64,000 nt of DNA, taken from contig NC_021169.1 in NCBI RefSeq assembly GCF_000385565.1, forward strand, positions 248,001 through 312,000, written 5' to 3'. This document shows positions 8,778 to 17,792 of this stretch, piece after piece. Position 1 is the stretch's first letter. Each line of letters opens with the position of its first letter. Source of the DNA: Archaeoglobus sulfaticallidus PM70-1 (lineage in GTDB: Archaea > Halobacteriota > Archaeoglobi > Archaeoglobales > Archaeoglobaceae). Below the pieces are notes generated by a model, which saw nothing but the letters and a program-made list of their open reading frames with translations, made no database searches and was not told where the DNA came from. A program made the translations under genes and the position numbers.

Positions 8778-9887
8778 GTGGACAGCATTTCAAAGATCTA
8801 CCTGCTAAGAAAATTCAGGGAGTACTATTCAAAGGCAGATATAAAACCTCCACCAAATTTCGAGAAAAGAGAGTGGGCTTTTGTTCCGCTCGAAATCCTC
8901 CCAGACTTTTTCATGCACCGCCACATATCATTCAAAAGTTTTGAGGAGTTCAAGGCATCGATCATAAACTCTCCCCCAGCACATGTTTACTACTCCTCAG
9001 CGTGCTACGAAAAGCCGGATGAGGTTATGGAAAAGAAAGGCTGGCTGTATGCAGATCTGATATTCGATATCGATGCAGACCACATACCGGCAAAGAGTAA
9101 GGATATGGATGAGCTTATTGATATTGCAAAAAAAGAAATCGTCAGGCTTTCCGAGCTACTGTCGAAGGACTTCGGCGTGAGCGATAGCGAAATGAGAATC
9201 GTGTTCTCTGGTGGGAGGGGTTATCACCTGCATGTTTATGATGAAGGGTTATCCATACTCGGATCTGCTGAGAGGAGGGAGATAGTCGATTACATACTCC
9301 TGACCCAGCCAGATATGTACGCGGACAGCCTTCAATCGAGGAGGTTAAGAGTCTGCTTCATCTCATTTCTGAGGAATTTAATGAAAAAAGATAAGTTGAA
9401 AGAGTATCTAAAAAGCTTGGGAATAAGAAAAACAGATATTATTGAATCTGATCTCAGAAGACTCGTTGAAGACAGCAGAGCTTTCATCAGGGGGGATTAC
9501 AGGATAGAAGATAAGGTGAGGAGCAAATCCAAAAAACTGAATTCCATGATCGAACAGATTGTTAGCTCATGCATATCAAAGCTCTCAATCCACATCGATG
9601 CTCCGGTCACAGCAGATATCAAGAGGCTGATCAGACTTCCCGGCTCGATTCATGGAAAAAGCGGTTTGAAAGCAATGGAAGTTAGCTTAAACGATATAGA
9701 GGACTTTAACCCGTTTCGAGATGCGTTAGCTTTTGGTGATGAGAATGTGAAAATAACTGTGTTAAAGAGCGTTAAAGTTAAGATGAACGATGAATTTTTT
9801 AAGTTGAAGAGCGGTGAGAGGGTTGATGTGCCGGAGTATCTGGCAGTCCATCTTATCTGCAGGGGGTTAGCAAGATATGGACATTGA
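8778..9887 (+). CDS. priS: DNA primase small (catalytic) subunit PriS
   Basis: 369 residues from a GTG start. Archaeo-eukaryotic primase: the catalytic metal-binding acidic motif is in YADLIFDIDADH (~93-104), followed by the hallmark FSGGRGYHLHVYD and the RLPGSIHGKSG motif near residue 290. It makes RNA/DNA primers with PriL, which is not in the window. It overlaps the next gene (GINS) by 11 bases, a linkage kept in many Euryarchaeota that puts primase and the CMG helicase accessory complex under one promoter. Confidence 0.95.
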   Translation: MDSISKIYLLRKFREYYSKADIKPPPNFEKREWAFVPLEILPDFFMHRHISFKSFEEFKASIINSPPAHVYYSSACYEKPDEVMEKKGWLYADLIFDIDADHIPAKSKDMDELIDIAKKEIVRLSELLSKDFGVSDSEMRIVFSGGRGYHLHVYDEGLSILGSAERREIVDYILLTQPDMYADSLQSRRLRVCFISFLRNLMKKDKLKEYLKSLGIRKTDIIESDLRRLVEDSRAFIRGDYRIEDKVRSKSKKLNSMIEQIVSSCISKLSIHIDAPVTADIKRLIRLPGSIHGKSGLKAMEVSLNDIEDFNPFRDALAFGDENVKITVLKSVKVKMNDEFFKLKSGERVDVPEYLAVHLICRGLARYGH

Positions 9888-10452
9888 TGAACTGCTGATA
9901 ATTCTTGAGAAAAATAGGACTAAACTTACGAAGATAGATGACGATTTCTACGACAGGATAAAAGATGAAATCAGAAAGCTTGAAAAAATGAGAGATCGTG
10001 CTGACGATGAGGAGATTTCAAGAATAAACGATAACATAAGAACGCTCCGAAGGATACTCAAGAAAATTTTTGAAACACGAACAAGCAAAATCATCAGGAT
10101 TGCCTGGAGCATGGTATGCGGTAATTCAGAGAGCACGGAAAATTTAAACTCAGGGGAGAAAGAGTTGCTTTTCAGGCTTGTTGAGGTTATTAAAAACTAC
10201 AAGGAGCGTATAATGTCGTATCCGGAGAAAGATGTACATTATGAGCAAGTCAGGGAAGAAAAAATAGAGAAGATCGAGAATGACTATGTTCTCGTGAGGG
10301 TTAAAACAAGTATAGACGAGTTTGAAGGCGTTGATGGAAAAACATATAAATTGAGTCGGGAGGATGTAGTTACACTTCCAAGATTAAATGCTAAGGCACT
10401 CATTAAGGCTGATATCGTTGAGATCATCGAAAGTGATGAGGTGAAGATATGA
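9877..10452 (+). CDS. GINS complex subunit, Gins51 type
   Basis: 191 residues. N-terminal helical A domain (about 1-120, rich in charged coiled helices) followed by a small beta B domain at the C-terminus ([31 protein letters not shown] is its core, given here in description only by its ends VLVRVK and VVTLP). The A-B order fits the Sld5/Psf1-like Gins51 class. GINS holds MCM and Cdc45/GAN together in the replicative helicase. Overlaps priS at its start and rpl44e by 4 bases at its end, so translation is coupled. Confidence 0.82.
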   Translation: MDIDELLIILEKNRTKLTKIDDDFYDRIKDEIRKLEKMRDRADDEEISRINDNIRTLRRILKKIFETRTSKIIRIAWSMVCGNSESTENLNSGEKELLFRLVEVIKNYKERIMSYPEKDVHYEQVREEKIEKIENDYVLVRVKTSIDEFEGVDGKTYKLSREDVVTLPRLNAKALIKADIVEIIESDEVKI

Positions 10453-10724
10453 AGTATCCGAAGAAGGTTAGGACTTACTGCAAGTATTGTGGCAGGCACA
10501 CGATTCATGAAGTTGAAAAGGTAAGCAAAGGCAGGCAGAGTTCTCTCAGATGGATCAACAGGCAGAAGGCGAGAAGGGGTAAGGTCGGAAACCTCGGTAA
10601 GTTCAGCAAGGTTCCAGGTGGGGATAAGCCAACGAAGAGAGTTAACATAAGGTTCAGGTGCACAGAGTGCAAGAAGGCTGAGCACAGGCCTACATGGAGA
10701 GCTAAGAGATTTGAACTCGTCTGA
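10449..10724 (+). CDS. rpl44e: 50S ribosomal protein L44e
   Basis: 91 residues, full length. Zinc-binding pairs CKYC (12-15) and CTEC (~75-78), the basic middle ([16 protein letters not shown]) and the [15 protein letters not shown] segment are typical of L44e/L42. It is part of the large subunit near the E site. The start overlaps the GINS stop (ATGA type, 4 bases). Followed 15 bases later by rps27e, the usual archaeal pair. Confidence 0.97.
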   Translation: MKYPKKVRTYCKYCGRHTIHEVEKVSKGRQSSLRWINRQKARRGKVGNLGKFSKVPGGDKPTKRVNIRFRCTECKKAEHRPTWRAKRFELV

Positions 10725-10739
10725 TGGGGGGTGATGTTC

Positions 10740-10910
10740 ATGAAGAAGAGCAAGTTTATCAGGGTTAAGTGCCCGGATTGTGAGAATCTGCAGGTAATTT
10801 TTGATCATCCTTCCATCGATGTGAAGTGCCTGATCTGCGGGAGGACTCTGGCCGAGCATACCGGTGGAAAGGGAGAGATAAAGGCTGAGATAGTTGAAGT
10901 GCTCGAGTGA
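10740..10910 (+). CDS. rps27e: 30S ribosomal protein S27e
   Basis: 56 residues, a short gene. The zinc ribbon is CPDC (11-14) and CLIC (30-33), followed by the conserved [19 protein letters not shown] end. Start chosen as ATG 10740 because GGTGAT (10730-10735) lies 4 bases upstream; an ATG two codons earlier is possible. It binds the small subunit. In many archaea the next gene is aIF2-alpha; here a DNA glycosylase gene follows at once. Confidence 0.96.
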   Translation: MKKSKFIRVKCPDCENLQVIFDHPSIDVKCLICGRTLAEHTGGKGEIKAEIVEVLE

Positions 10911-10911
10911 C

Positions 10912-11544
10912 TTGAGGAGTCTGATCGAGAAAGTAAGAGCAGTCAAGCCAATAATCCATCGGGAAGTCAATAGAAGAATTAACGAGTTTTTATCTTTTAG
11001 GCACAAGGGTAACGAGTTCTGGTTTAGCGAACTCTGTTTTTGCATTTTAACTGCCAACTCCTCAGCGGAGTTGGGCATTAGGATTCAAAAAGAGCTTGGT
11101 TTTGATGGATTCTATTATATGGATAAGGAAAAGCTTTCTGAGAGGTTAAAAGATCTTGGACACAGATTCTACAACAAGAGAGCAGAGTACATCGTTCTCG
11201 CGAGAAGGTTCAGAAACATAAAGGACATAATACAGGATATCGTGCACTCTTCAGGAGAATTTGAGGCAAGAGAATGGTTGGTTAGAAATGTAAAGGGTTT
11301 GGGTTATAAGGAGGCCAGCCACTTCATGAGAAATGTTGGATATCTGAATTTTGCGATCCTTGACAGGCACATACTGAAGCTTTTAAGCAGCGAGGGGATT
11401 ATAGAAAAACCGAAAACACTGAGCAGGAGAAAGTATCTTGAGATCGAGAAAGTTTTTGTGGAGATTGCCGAAAAGCTCTCGATGAGCCCGGGAGAACTGG
11501 ATCTAAATCTGTGGTATCTCTCAACAGGCAAGGTTCTAAAGTGA
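10912..11544 (+). CDS. 8-oxoguanine DNA glycosylase/lyase, type 2 (OGG2)
   Basis: 210 residues from TTG 10912, one base after the rps27e stop; an overlapping TTG at 10894 would add 6 residues. Helix-hairpin-helix base-excision enzyme: RNVKGLGYKEASHFMRNVG holds the hairpin with the catalytic lysine, and AILDRHILKLL gives the catalytic Asp. The small size and the WFSELCFCILTANSSA start match the Mj-Ogg/OGG2 family. It removes 8-oxoguanine and nicks the strand. Its place at the end of the primase/GINS/ribosomal operon couples repair to replication and translation genes. Confidence 0.9.
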   Translation: MRSLIEKVRAVKPIIHREVNRRINEFLSFRHKGNEFWFSELCFCILTANSSAELGIRIQKELGFDGFYYMDKEKLSERLKDLGHRFYNKRAEYIVLARRFRNIKDIIQDIVHSSGEFEAREWLVRNVKGLGYKEASHFMRNVGYLNFAILDRHILKLLSSEGIIEKPKTLSRRKYLEIEKVFVEIAEKLSMSPGELDLNLWYLSTGKVLK

Positions 11545-11700
11545 CGAGTGATAAGATCTACGAACATAACTATAATGAACAATAATAACAATTGGTTCTT
11601 AAAGAGTTTCTTGGTGAAAATTCTTTTAATTAAAGTTTTAGTGAGCCCTCAGGTTATAAGGTATAAAGGAGAGGTGGTTGTTTATTGAATAACCGTGAAA

Positions 11701-11741
11701 AAATATATATACTCTTCAGATTAAATCTTTGGAAAAGATTT
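11701..11741 (+). promoter_or_regulatory. Promoter with palindromic operator before the CBS regulator
   Basis: A TATA element AAATATATAT (11701-11710) is followed at 11723-11741 by a perfect inverted repeat AAATCTTT-GGA-AAAGATTT (8-base arms, 3-base spacer), which would lie at or just before the transcription start. GGGAGGT follows before the ATG at 11755. Position and symmetry suggest autoregulation by the winged-helix protein it precedes. Confidence 0.5.
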
Positions 11742-11754
11742 GGGAGGTATTTGA

Positions 11755-12657
11755 ATGGAACTTGAGCTTACACAAATTCAGAAGGACATCCTGTATGCCC
11801 TGATCACGCTATACAAAAAGAAGATAGGATTGTCAATAAAAGGTGAAGAAATTGCCGAACTGATCAACAGGAATCCCGGAACGGTAAGAAACCAGATGCA
11901 GGCTTTAAGAGCTTTGGGTCTTGTCGAGGGTGTTCCCGGACCAAAGGGAGGTTACAAACCAACAGCAAAGGCTTACGAGCTTTTATCTGTGACGAAGCCA
12001 GAGGAAGCAGTTAGAGTGCCGGTAATCAGAAATGACGAGTTGCTGGAGGATCTGTCGGTAGAGGAACTTGATTTTCCGTCAATATCCCATCCTGAGGTAT
12101 GTCAGGCCAGAATAAGGGTTGTAGGAGATATAAAGAAGATAACCGTCGGAGACAGGATTCTTGTTGGCCCAACACCGGTAAACGAGATGATAGTTTCCGG
12201 AAAGGTCAGCGGGAGGGATGATACAGCGAATACAATAATAATCGACACTGAGAGCATAGTAGCCCTGCCTAAGGATACGATTGGGGAGCATATGTCATCT
12301 CCGCTGATTACAGTTGATAAGGACATGATTGTCAGGGATGCTACAAAGATACTGAGCGAGAAGAAGATTTACTGCGCTCCAGTAAAGTCTGATGGGTCTT
12401 TAATCGGAATATTCACATTGGAACATGCTGTTAAAGCTATAGCTGAGGATAAGCTCGATGCGAGGGTTGAAGAAGTTATGAGACCAAAGATCGTGACTGC
12501 AGAGAAGGATACAAAGATAAGAGAGGCCATAAGACTGATGAGAGACGAAGATGTCAGGGTTCTTATCGTGACAGATAGGGGCAATCCAATCGGGATAATA
12601 ACCGACCAGAAGGTTCTGACAAGGTTGCTACCACCGTTTGTGGTTGAGAAATTTTAA
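11755..12657 (+). CDS. Winged-helix/CBS-domain transcriptional regulator
   Basis: 300 residues. N-terminal winged helix (~1-75: IKGEEIAELINRNPGTVRNQM, then a wing GPKGGYKPT), a middle segment (~90-170) with a beta-rich effector-like domain, and a C-terminal CBS pair: CBS1 from MSSPLITVDKDM and CBS2 from MRPKIVTAEKDT, each ending in a G-IT/FT motif. CBS pairs usually bind adenosyl nucleotides, so DNA binding may respond to ATP, AMP or SAM. Archaeal-specific architecture seen in many Euryarchaeota. Candidate operator directly upstream. Targets unknown. Confidence 0.8.
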   Translation: MELELTQIQKDILYALITLYKKKIGLSIKGEEIAELINRNPGTVRNQMQALRALGLVEGVPGPKGGYKPTAKAYELLSVTKPEEAVRVPVIRNDELLEDLSVEELDFPSISHPEVCQARIRVVGDIKKITVGDRILVGPTPVNEMIVSGKVSGRDDTANTIIIDTESIVALPKDTIGEHMSSPLITVDKDMIVRDATKILSEKKIYCAPVKSDGSLIGIFTLEHAVKAIAEDKLDARVEEVMRPKIVTAEKDTKIREAIRLMRDEDVRVLIVTDRGNPIGIITDQKVLTRLLPPFVVEKF

Positions 12658-12797
12658 TTCAACAAATATTTTTAATTTTTCTGAATAAGATTTTGTGTGC
12701 TGTAGTATATAATCCTAGCTGAATCTATGCTAATACCATACCACACTAATCCCACAACAGAAAGATTTTTTAAGCCCGATAAATTTCCTTAGCAAGA

Positions 12798-12871
12798 GGG
12801 GCGGTAGGGTAGCCTGGTTATCCTTCCGGCTTTGGGAGCCGGCGACCGGAGTTCAAATCTCCGCCGCCCCA
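12798..12871 (+). tRNA. tRNA-Pro (TGG)
   Basis: A 74-base cloverleaf: acceptor GGGGCGG pairs with CCGCCCC, T arm CGGAG-TTCAAAT-CTCCG, anticodon stem CCGGC/GCCGG with loop TTTGGGA and anticodon TGG at 12833-12835. Discriminator A at 12871; CCA is not encoded. A TTTTTTAAG promoter element lies about 25-30 bases upstream. No intron. Confidence 0.95.
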
Positions 12872-13168
12872 CTTTTTGTTGGTTTGTCAGTCAAGATTAC
12901 CGGTAGTTTTAATTAGAATGATGTGTTTTAGCTCTTTGATTTGTTTTTCCTTTTAGGATCTTCTACTAGTCCGCCATCCAATCCCCACCAACACACCTCT
13001 ACACCTCAAACAGACAATTAATCAAATTTTTGTTAAGTTTTTCTCACAAGGAATTGAAGGATGGGTTGTAAAAGTCTGAATAAGACACCCGATTTACAAT
13101 TATTTAACAAATTGTCAAAAATTAACCTTATTTAGTATCGTCTTGTATATTATCTTGGGGCGATTGAT
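12872..13168. promoter_or_regulatory. copA upstream region with imperfect palindrome
   Basis: No gene is visible between tRNA-Pro and copA. An inverted repeat ACAATT (13096-13101) / AATTGT (13110-13115) with 8-base spacer lies about 55 bases before the copA ATG, upstream of a TATA-like GTATATTA near 13145. It could bind a copper-responsive repressor, but this is inference from position only. Confidence 0.3.
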
Positions 13169-15586
13169 ATGGAGAAGAAAAACATCAAGATTACGGGAAT
13201 GAGTTGTGCATCGTGCGTTAAAGCTATCGAAACCGCCCTAAGGAAGCTCGAAGGAGTTGAGAATGTATCTGTCAATCTCGCTACTGAATCAGCCTATGTT
13301 GAATATGATCCTTCCAAGATCAGTCTTGAAAAGATGATTGAGACCATAAAAAGTATAGGCTACAGCGTTTTAGAAGACGAGAAAGCCATAACTGTGAAGA
13401 TAGGTGGAATGAGCTGTGCCATGTGTGCTAAATCCATAGAAACCACTGTAAGCAAACTGCCTGGAGTTAAGAGTGTCAGCGTTAACCTTTCCACAGAATC
13501 TGCTCGAATCATTTTTGATTCATCAACTACAAGCTTGGAAGATATAAAACAGGCGATAGAGAGCGTCGGCTACAGGTTCCTCGGGGTTGAAGGAGAAGAG
13601 AAGAGTAAAGAGGAAGGGGAAGATCATATCACGCAGATGAAGAGAAGACTTTTCTTCGCCGCTGCAACAGGAGCAGTTCTCCTCATTCTGACCTATGGGA
13701 GATTTATCGGCCTAAGTGTACCTTACAACAGCTGGATACAGCTGATTCTCGCAACACCCGTGATGCTTTACTCTGGCAGGAGCATGTTTTCAGCGGCAGC
13801 AAGAGCTCTCAGAAACAGAATGCTGAACATGGATGTTATGTATTCAATGGGTGTTGGAAGTGCTTTTGCAGCAAGTGTCCTCTCAACTCTCGGCTTTCTA
13901 CCGGAAGACTATCTCTTCTTCGAGACCTCAGTCCTGCTTTTAGCCTTCCTTTTACTCGGCAGAACTCTGGAGGCGGTTGCGAAAGGGAAAACAAGTGAGG
14001 CTATAAAGAAGCTGATGGGTCTGCAGGCAAAGACAGCAGTTGTGGTCAGAGATGGTAGAGAAATTGTTGTGTCAGTTGAGGATGTTAAAGTTGGAGACAT
14101 CGTAATAGTCAAACCGGGAGAAAAAATACCTGTTGACGGTGTGGTAATAGAGGGAGAAAGCTATGTTGACGAGTCGATGATCACAGGCGAACCAACTCCA
14201 AATCTCAAGAAGGTTAGCGATGAGGTCATCGCAGCTACAATAAACAAGAACAGCTTTCTGAAGATAAGAGCTACAAGAGTCGGGAAGGATACACTGCTTG
14301 CACAGATCATAAAACTGGTGGAGGAGGCAGTGGGCAGCAAGCCTCCGATACAGAGATTAGCTGATAAAATAGTTACTTACTTCATTCCAGCGGTTCTGAC
14401 AATAGCAGTTGGCTCTTTTGTCTACTGGTATTTCATCGCCGATGCTCCGGCAATATTCGCCTTCACAACCCTCGTTGCAGTTCTGGTAATAGCATGTCCC
14501 TGTGCTTTTGGTTTAGCAACACCTACAGCTTTAACTGTTGGAATGGGTAAGGGTGCAGAGCTCGGAATACTGATAAAGCATGGAGAAGCTCTTGAGATTG
14601 CAAGAAAAGTAAGTATCGTTGTCTTTGACAAGACGGGCACTCTTACAAAAGGCAGGCCGGAAGTTACAGATGTGACAGCTTTCGATGGAAGCGAAAAGGA
14701 AGTGTTGAAAATCGCCGCGATAGCAGAAAAGAGAAGCGAACATCCGCTGGCAGAAGCGATAGTGCGGAAGGCTGAAGCTGAGAAAATAAGTGTTGAAGAG
14801 CCTGAGAAGTTCGAGATTATCGCAGGTAAGGGGGTCGTTGCCTCGTTCAATGGTAATCGCATACTGGTTGGCAGCAGAAAACTGATGGTTGAAAACGGGC
14901 TTGCCGTTGATAAGAAGGTGGAGGATGCTTTACAGAAACTTGAAATGGAGGCAAAAACAGCAATACTCGTTGCTTCAAACGACAGAATTGTTGGAGTTAT
15001 TGGTATAGCAGATACGCTGAAAGAATCTGCTTTGGAGGCTATAGATGAACTCCACAAAATGGGCAAGAAAGTGGCAATGATAACCGGCGATAACAAAAGG
15101 ACTGCCACGGTAATTGCTAAAAAACTTGGAATAGATTTTGTTCTTGCCGAAATTCTGCCTCATCAGAAAGCTGAGGAGGTTAAAAGATTGCAGGAAAGCG
15201 GGGAAATAGTTGCATTCGTTGGTGATGGTATAAACGATGCTCCTGCTTTGGCTCAGGCAGATCTCGGCATTGCCATTGGAAGTGGCACAGACATAGCTAT
15301 TGAGAGCGGCGAAATTGTGCTGATGAGGGATGATTTGAGAGATGTGGTTGCAGCTATTCAGCTCAGCGAGAAGACACTGAACAAGATCAAACAGAACCTT
15401 TTCTGGGCGATGATATACAACTCCATGCTAATCCCAGCAGCGGCGGGTTTGCTGTATCCTATCTTTGGAGTGGTCTTCAGACCTGAATGGGCTGGAGCAG
15501 CGATGGCGATGAGCAGTGTCAGCGTTGTGACAAACTCCCTGCTGATGAAGAACTACATTCCGCCGGTCAGGAAGTTCAGGAAGTGA
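13169..15586 (+). CDS. copA: Copper-exporting P1B-type ATPase CopA
   Basis: 805 residues with two N-terminal HMA domains (CxxC at C13/C16 and C83/C86), eight transmembrane helices, the Cu(I) channel motif CPC (~442-444, in [14 protein letters not shown]), the phosphorylation site DKTGTLT (~488), HP motif (SEHPLAEA) and hinge [14 protein letters not shown]. The last two helices carry YN and M-x-x-SS (MAMSSVSVV), ligands of the Cu+ P1B-1 class. It pumps Cu(I) or Ag(I) out of the cytoplasm. First gene of the metal island; a CopZ-like chaperone gene follows after about 120 bases. Confidence 0.96.
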   Translation: MEKKNIKITGMSCASCVKAIETALRKLEGVENVSVNLATESAYVEYDPSKISLEKMIETIKSIGYSVLEDEKAITVKIGGMSCAMCAKSIETTVSKLPGVKSVSVNLSTESARIIFDSSTTSLEDIKQAIESVGYRFLGVEGEEKSKEEGEDHITQMKRRLFFAAATGAVLLILTYGRFIGLSVPYNSWIQLILATPVMLYSGRSMFSAAARALRNRMLNMDVMYSMGVGSAFAASVLSTLGFLPEDYLFFETSVLLLAFLLLGRTLEAVAKGKTSEAIKKLMGLQAKTAVVVRDGREIVVSVEDVKVGDIVIVKPGEKIPVDGVVIEGESYVDESMITGEPTPNLKKVSDEVIAATINKNSFLKIRATRVGKDTLLAQIIKLVEEAVGSKPPIQRLADKIVTYFIPAVLTIAVGSFVYWYFIADAPAIFAFTTLVAVLVIACPCAFGLATPTALTVGMGKGAELGILIKHGEALEIARKVSIVVFDKTGTLTKGRPEVTDVTAFDGSEKEVLKIAAIAEKRSEHPLAEAIVRKAEAEKISVEEPEKFEIIAGKGVVASFNGNRILVGSRKLMVENGLAVDKKVEDALQKLEMEAKTAILVASNDRIVGVIGIADTLKESALEAIDELHKMGKKVAMITGDNKRTATVIAKKLGIDFVLAEILPHQKAEEVKRLQESGEIVAFVGDGINDAPALAQADLGIAIGSGTDIAIESGEIVLMRDDLRDVVAAIQLSEKTLNKIKQNLFWAMIYNSMLIPAAAGLLYPIFGVVFRPEWAGAAMAMSSVSVVTNSLLMKNYIPPVRKFRK

Positions 15587-15708
15587 TTGAATGAACGAGA
15601 TTTGTAAAGAGTGTGGAAGTGGAGGGATGAAACCCCTCTAGCAGGTGTTGTGAGTGGTATTTGAGAAAGTATGGCAAAATTGTGAATAAAGGGGTAGGAG
15701 GTGGGAGT

Positions 15709-15912
15709 GTGAAGAAAGTCAGACTTGAGCTCTCCGGGCTTTCGTGTGGTGGCTGTGTAGGTGTTGTTAAGGCAGCTCTCGAGAACGCTGGAGCGAGGGT
15801 GGAGAGAATTACTCTCAACGAAGCAGAAATTGAGATAGGGGAAGGAGAGGACTTGGAGAAATATTTGAGAGCTGTCAAAGATGCGGGCTACGAGGCGAGG
15901 CTGAAAGAGTGA
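15709..15912 (+). CDS. CopZ-like HMA copper chaperone
   Basis: 67 residues from a GTG start, chosen because GGAGGTG lies 5 bases upstream; the open frame extends to 15661 without family likeness. A single HMA (ferredoxin-like) domain with the metal site LSCGGC near residues 10-15; note CGGC rather than the usual CxxC of CopA. Likely carries Cu(I) to the CopA HMA domains. Its last codon and stop overlap the start of the methyltransferase gene (GTGA), so they are translationally coupled. Confidence 0.85.
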   Translation: MKKVRLELSGLSCGGCVGVVKAALENAGARVERITLNEAEIEIGEGEDLEKYLRAVKDAGYEARLKE

Positions 15913-16538
15913 GAGTTCAAGCGAAGGTAGGAGAAGACAGGAAAAGGTACAACAGAATAGCAGCAATTTATGAGATTGCCGAGGCACCAATGGAACTCTT
16001 TTTATCTAAAAAATGGAGAAAGTACCTTTTCGAGAGAATCAACCCCTGTGAGGGCGATCGAATACTGGAGATTGGAGTTGGAACAGGGAAAAATGTCCCG
16101 TATTACAGGGATGGACACTATATCGCTGTAGATATAAGCGAGAAAATGATTTTTAAGGCTAAGGAGAGAGTGAGAAACTCCACCAAAGATGTGCAACTCA
16201 TTGTCAGTGATGCAGAATCACTACCTTTTAAAGATGATGTCTTCGACATCGTTTTCACAACTTTTGTCTTCTGCTCTGTGGAGAATCCGATAAAGGGTTT
16301 GAAGGAAGCATACAGAGTTCTCAAACCAGATGGCAGAGCTTTCTTCCTCGAACACATGTTGCCCAAGAATCGTTTAATCCAGCCGATCTTTCATCTGCTG
16401 AACCCCATTGCGAGAATGATGGGTCCTGAGATAAACAGGAAGACGGACGAAAATATAAGAAAGGCAGGGTTCAGCATAGTAAAAGAGGAGCATCTTTTAG
16501 GCACAGTTTTCAGACTAGTTGAAGCAGAAAAAGTCTGA
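15909..16538 (+). CDS. Class I SAM-dependent methyltransferase (UbiE/phospholipid-type)
   Basis: 209 residues. Motif I is ILEIGVGTGKNVPYY; motif II DAESLPFKDDVFDIVFTTFVFCSV and the post-motif AYRVLKPDGRAFFLEHM are typical of the UbiE/Coq5 and phosphatidylethanolamine methyltransferase group. Substrate cannot be read from the sequence; quinones, lipids or metal(loid)s such as arsenic are options, but no Cys triad of ArsM is present. Translation-coupled with the CopZ-like gene by a GTGA overlap, which is unusual for a copper chaperone and hints at a metal-linked role. Confidence 0.82.
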   Translation: MRVQAKVGEDRKRYNRIAAIYEIAEAPMELFLSKKWRKYLFERINPCEGDRILEIGVGTGKNVPYYRDGHYIAVDISEKMIFKAKERVRNSTKDVQLIVSDAESLPFKDDVFDIVFTTFVFCSVENPIKGLKEAYRVLKPDGRAFFLEHMLPKNRLIQPIFHLLNPIARMMGPEINRKTDENIRKAGFSIVKEEHLLGTVFRLVEAEKV

Positions 16539-16910
16539 ATGAAAAACCGGTTTCGTTTCATCACAGGTTGAAGTTCACATACACTAATATTTCTGTCCAC
16601 CTGCAGGGTTTCTGATCTCTTTAGCACTCCAGCCTTATTACATCTCATTCTTCACTCTTCTGAGTTTTGTCGAATACGAGTGTATACTTATTGAATACGC
16701 AGAAGAGAGCTAGTATTGATACTGGTTGGATGGTGAGACTGCTCATGGCTTGAGTATAGACGGGAAGCTCAGCATCGATTACAAAAGAGTCTTGGATAAT
16801 TTTATTTAGATTGCACTTTTAAAGCAGAATATCTCCGTCTAATAGTTCATTTAATGTCCTCGCAATAGCTTACATTGACCGTGAGACATACTCTGAGACT
16901 GAGAGTATTT
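16539..16910. other. Intergenic region, no gene supported
   Basis: A 372-base gap between the methyltransferase and the convergent membrane winged-helix gene. The only coding-like trace is an open stretch on + at 16720-16809 (ends KRVLDNFI then stop) without a start codon or family match; it may be a remnant or chance. Confidence 0.3.
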
Positions 16911-17444
16911 TTACCTATTTTTGCAATCCCTTAACCACTCACTCAAATATATTTTGTAAGTCTTACCGAATCTCTCTCTGACTATCAGATCCCTCTCTTC
17001 GAGTTTTTTCATTATCATTGAAATTTTTGACTGTGAGAATCCCGTCCTGAAGTGCAGCGAATCCTGAGTTATTCCTTCATTATCGTGTATGATTCTCAGA
17101 ATCTTGGCTTCATCATCGTTGAGAAGTCTGAGAGCGACGCTAAGCTTCTCATTATCTTTTCGCTCATTTTGATTCTCTTCATGATTTTTCAGATTCGTGT
17201 CTCTCTCCAAATTGCTCACTTCCGAGCTTGAAGTTTTCACAAGTGAGAGAATTATCATCGCAAGCCCCAGAAGTCCAAGAATGAATGGTAGGTAACTCAT
17301 GTAGTACGGCCCCATCATCATATAGTGGTGTAGATTCGGAAAAAGAAGGAACGAAGTGAATAGAAAGAAGGCTCCACCAATTAACAAAACAAATTCTGCA
17401 TTATTAAGCTCTGATATGCTTTTTACCTGAAGTTTCCCAGACAT
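16911..17444 (-). CDS. Membrane-anchored winged-helix regulator with Met/His-rich external loop
   Basis: 177 residues. Two transmembrane helices (~17-36 and ~52-70) are joined by the short loop NLHHYMMMGPYYMSY, rich in Met, His and Tyr; a charged linker (~75-100) leads to a C-terminal winged helix (DDEAKILRIIHDNEGITQDSLHF, SQSKISMIMKKLEERDLIVRE). The C-terminal domain belongs to the MarR-like family of archaeal membrane regulators. With the helix in the cytoplasm, the loop faces outside. Lying between copA and the CuA genes, it is a good candidate for a one-component sensor of external copper or silver. Sensing is inference; architecture is seen. Confidence 0.7.
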   Translation of the reverse strand: MSGKLQVKSISELNNAEFVLLIGGAFFLFTSFLLFPNLHHYMMMGPYYMSYLPFILGLLGLAMIILSLVKTSSSEVSNLERDTNLKNHEENQNERKDNEKLSVALRLLNDDEAKILRIIHDNEGITQDSLHFRTGFSQSKISMIMKKLEERDLIVRERFGKTYKIYLSEWLRDCKNR

Positions 17445-17582
17445 TTTAACACTGTAAAGTTAAATGAATATATGAGCGTTTTGGTGTTTTGGACACGTAA
17501 ACCTAATCAAAAAATAAAAGATAGTATATATAACCGAATAATATGCTAAAAGTAAAAGATTTAGTAAAAGAACTCAGCAGCT

Positions 17583-17792
17583 TTGAGAGAGACAATATAC
17601 CTCTTGGGTGAATCACCCCTCGCTTGCGCAAGAGCTTCCGGGCGGGTTTGCATAAGCCTTACCCCCGTAGGGGACACAACCCCTTGCTACTCCTATCCGT
17701 CCAATACAGCAGACTCGGAGCTACCTTTGAGCTTTCGGAAGACTCTCAAATCTACTTACTTGCTTGAGGCCGGACGCAGTATCCCTTAAAAA
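17583..17792 (-). ncRNA. Decayed IS200/IS605-type right end, omegaRNA-like
   Basis: This follows the TnpB remnant on the minus strand, where omegaRNA is encoded in IS200/IS605 elements. It has the expected compact hairpins: GGGTG-AAT-CACCC at 17606-17618, the palindrome CTTGCGCAAG at 17623-17632, and a pair CCCC/GGGG around 17670. The end at about 17606 would be the scaffold-guide junction. Whether it is still transcribed is unknown. Confidence 0.45.

Noticed and set aside
10284-11078. 264-codon minus frame across gins, rpl44e and rps27e
   Set aside because: It is the complement of three clear genes, and its Leu/Ser-rich content is shadow-like.
14422-15108. 228-codon open frame on the minus strand
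   Set aside because: It is the complement of CopA codons and has Ser/Ala/Ile-rich shadow composition with no motif.
17583-17789. 68-codon plus-strand ORF
   Set aside because: It lies over the omegaRNA-like end of the TnpB relic and has no protein features.
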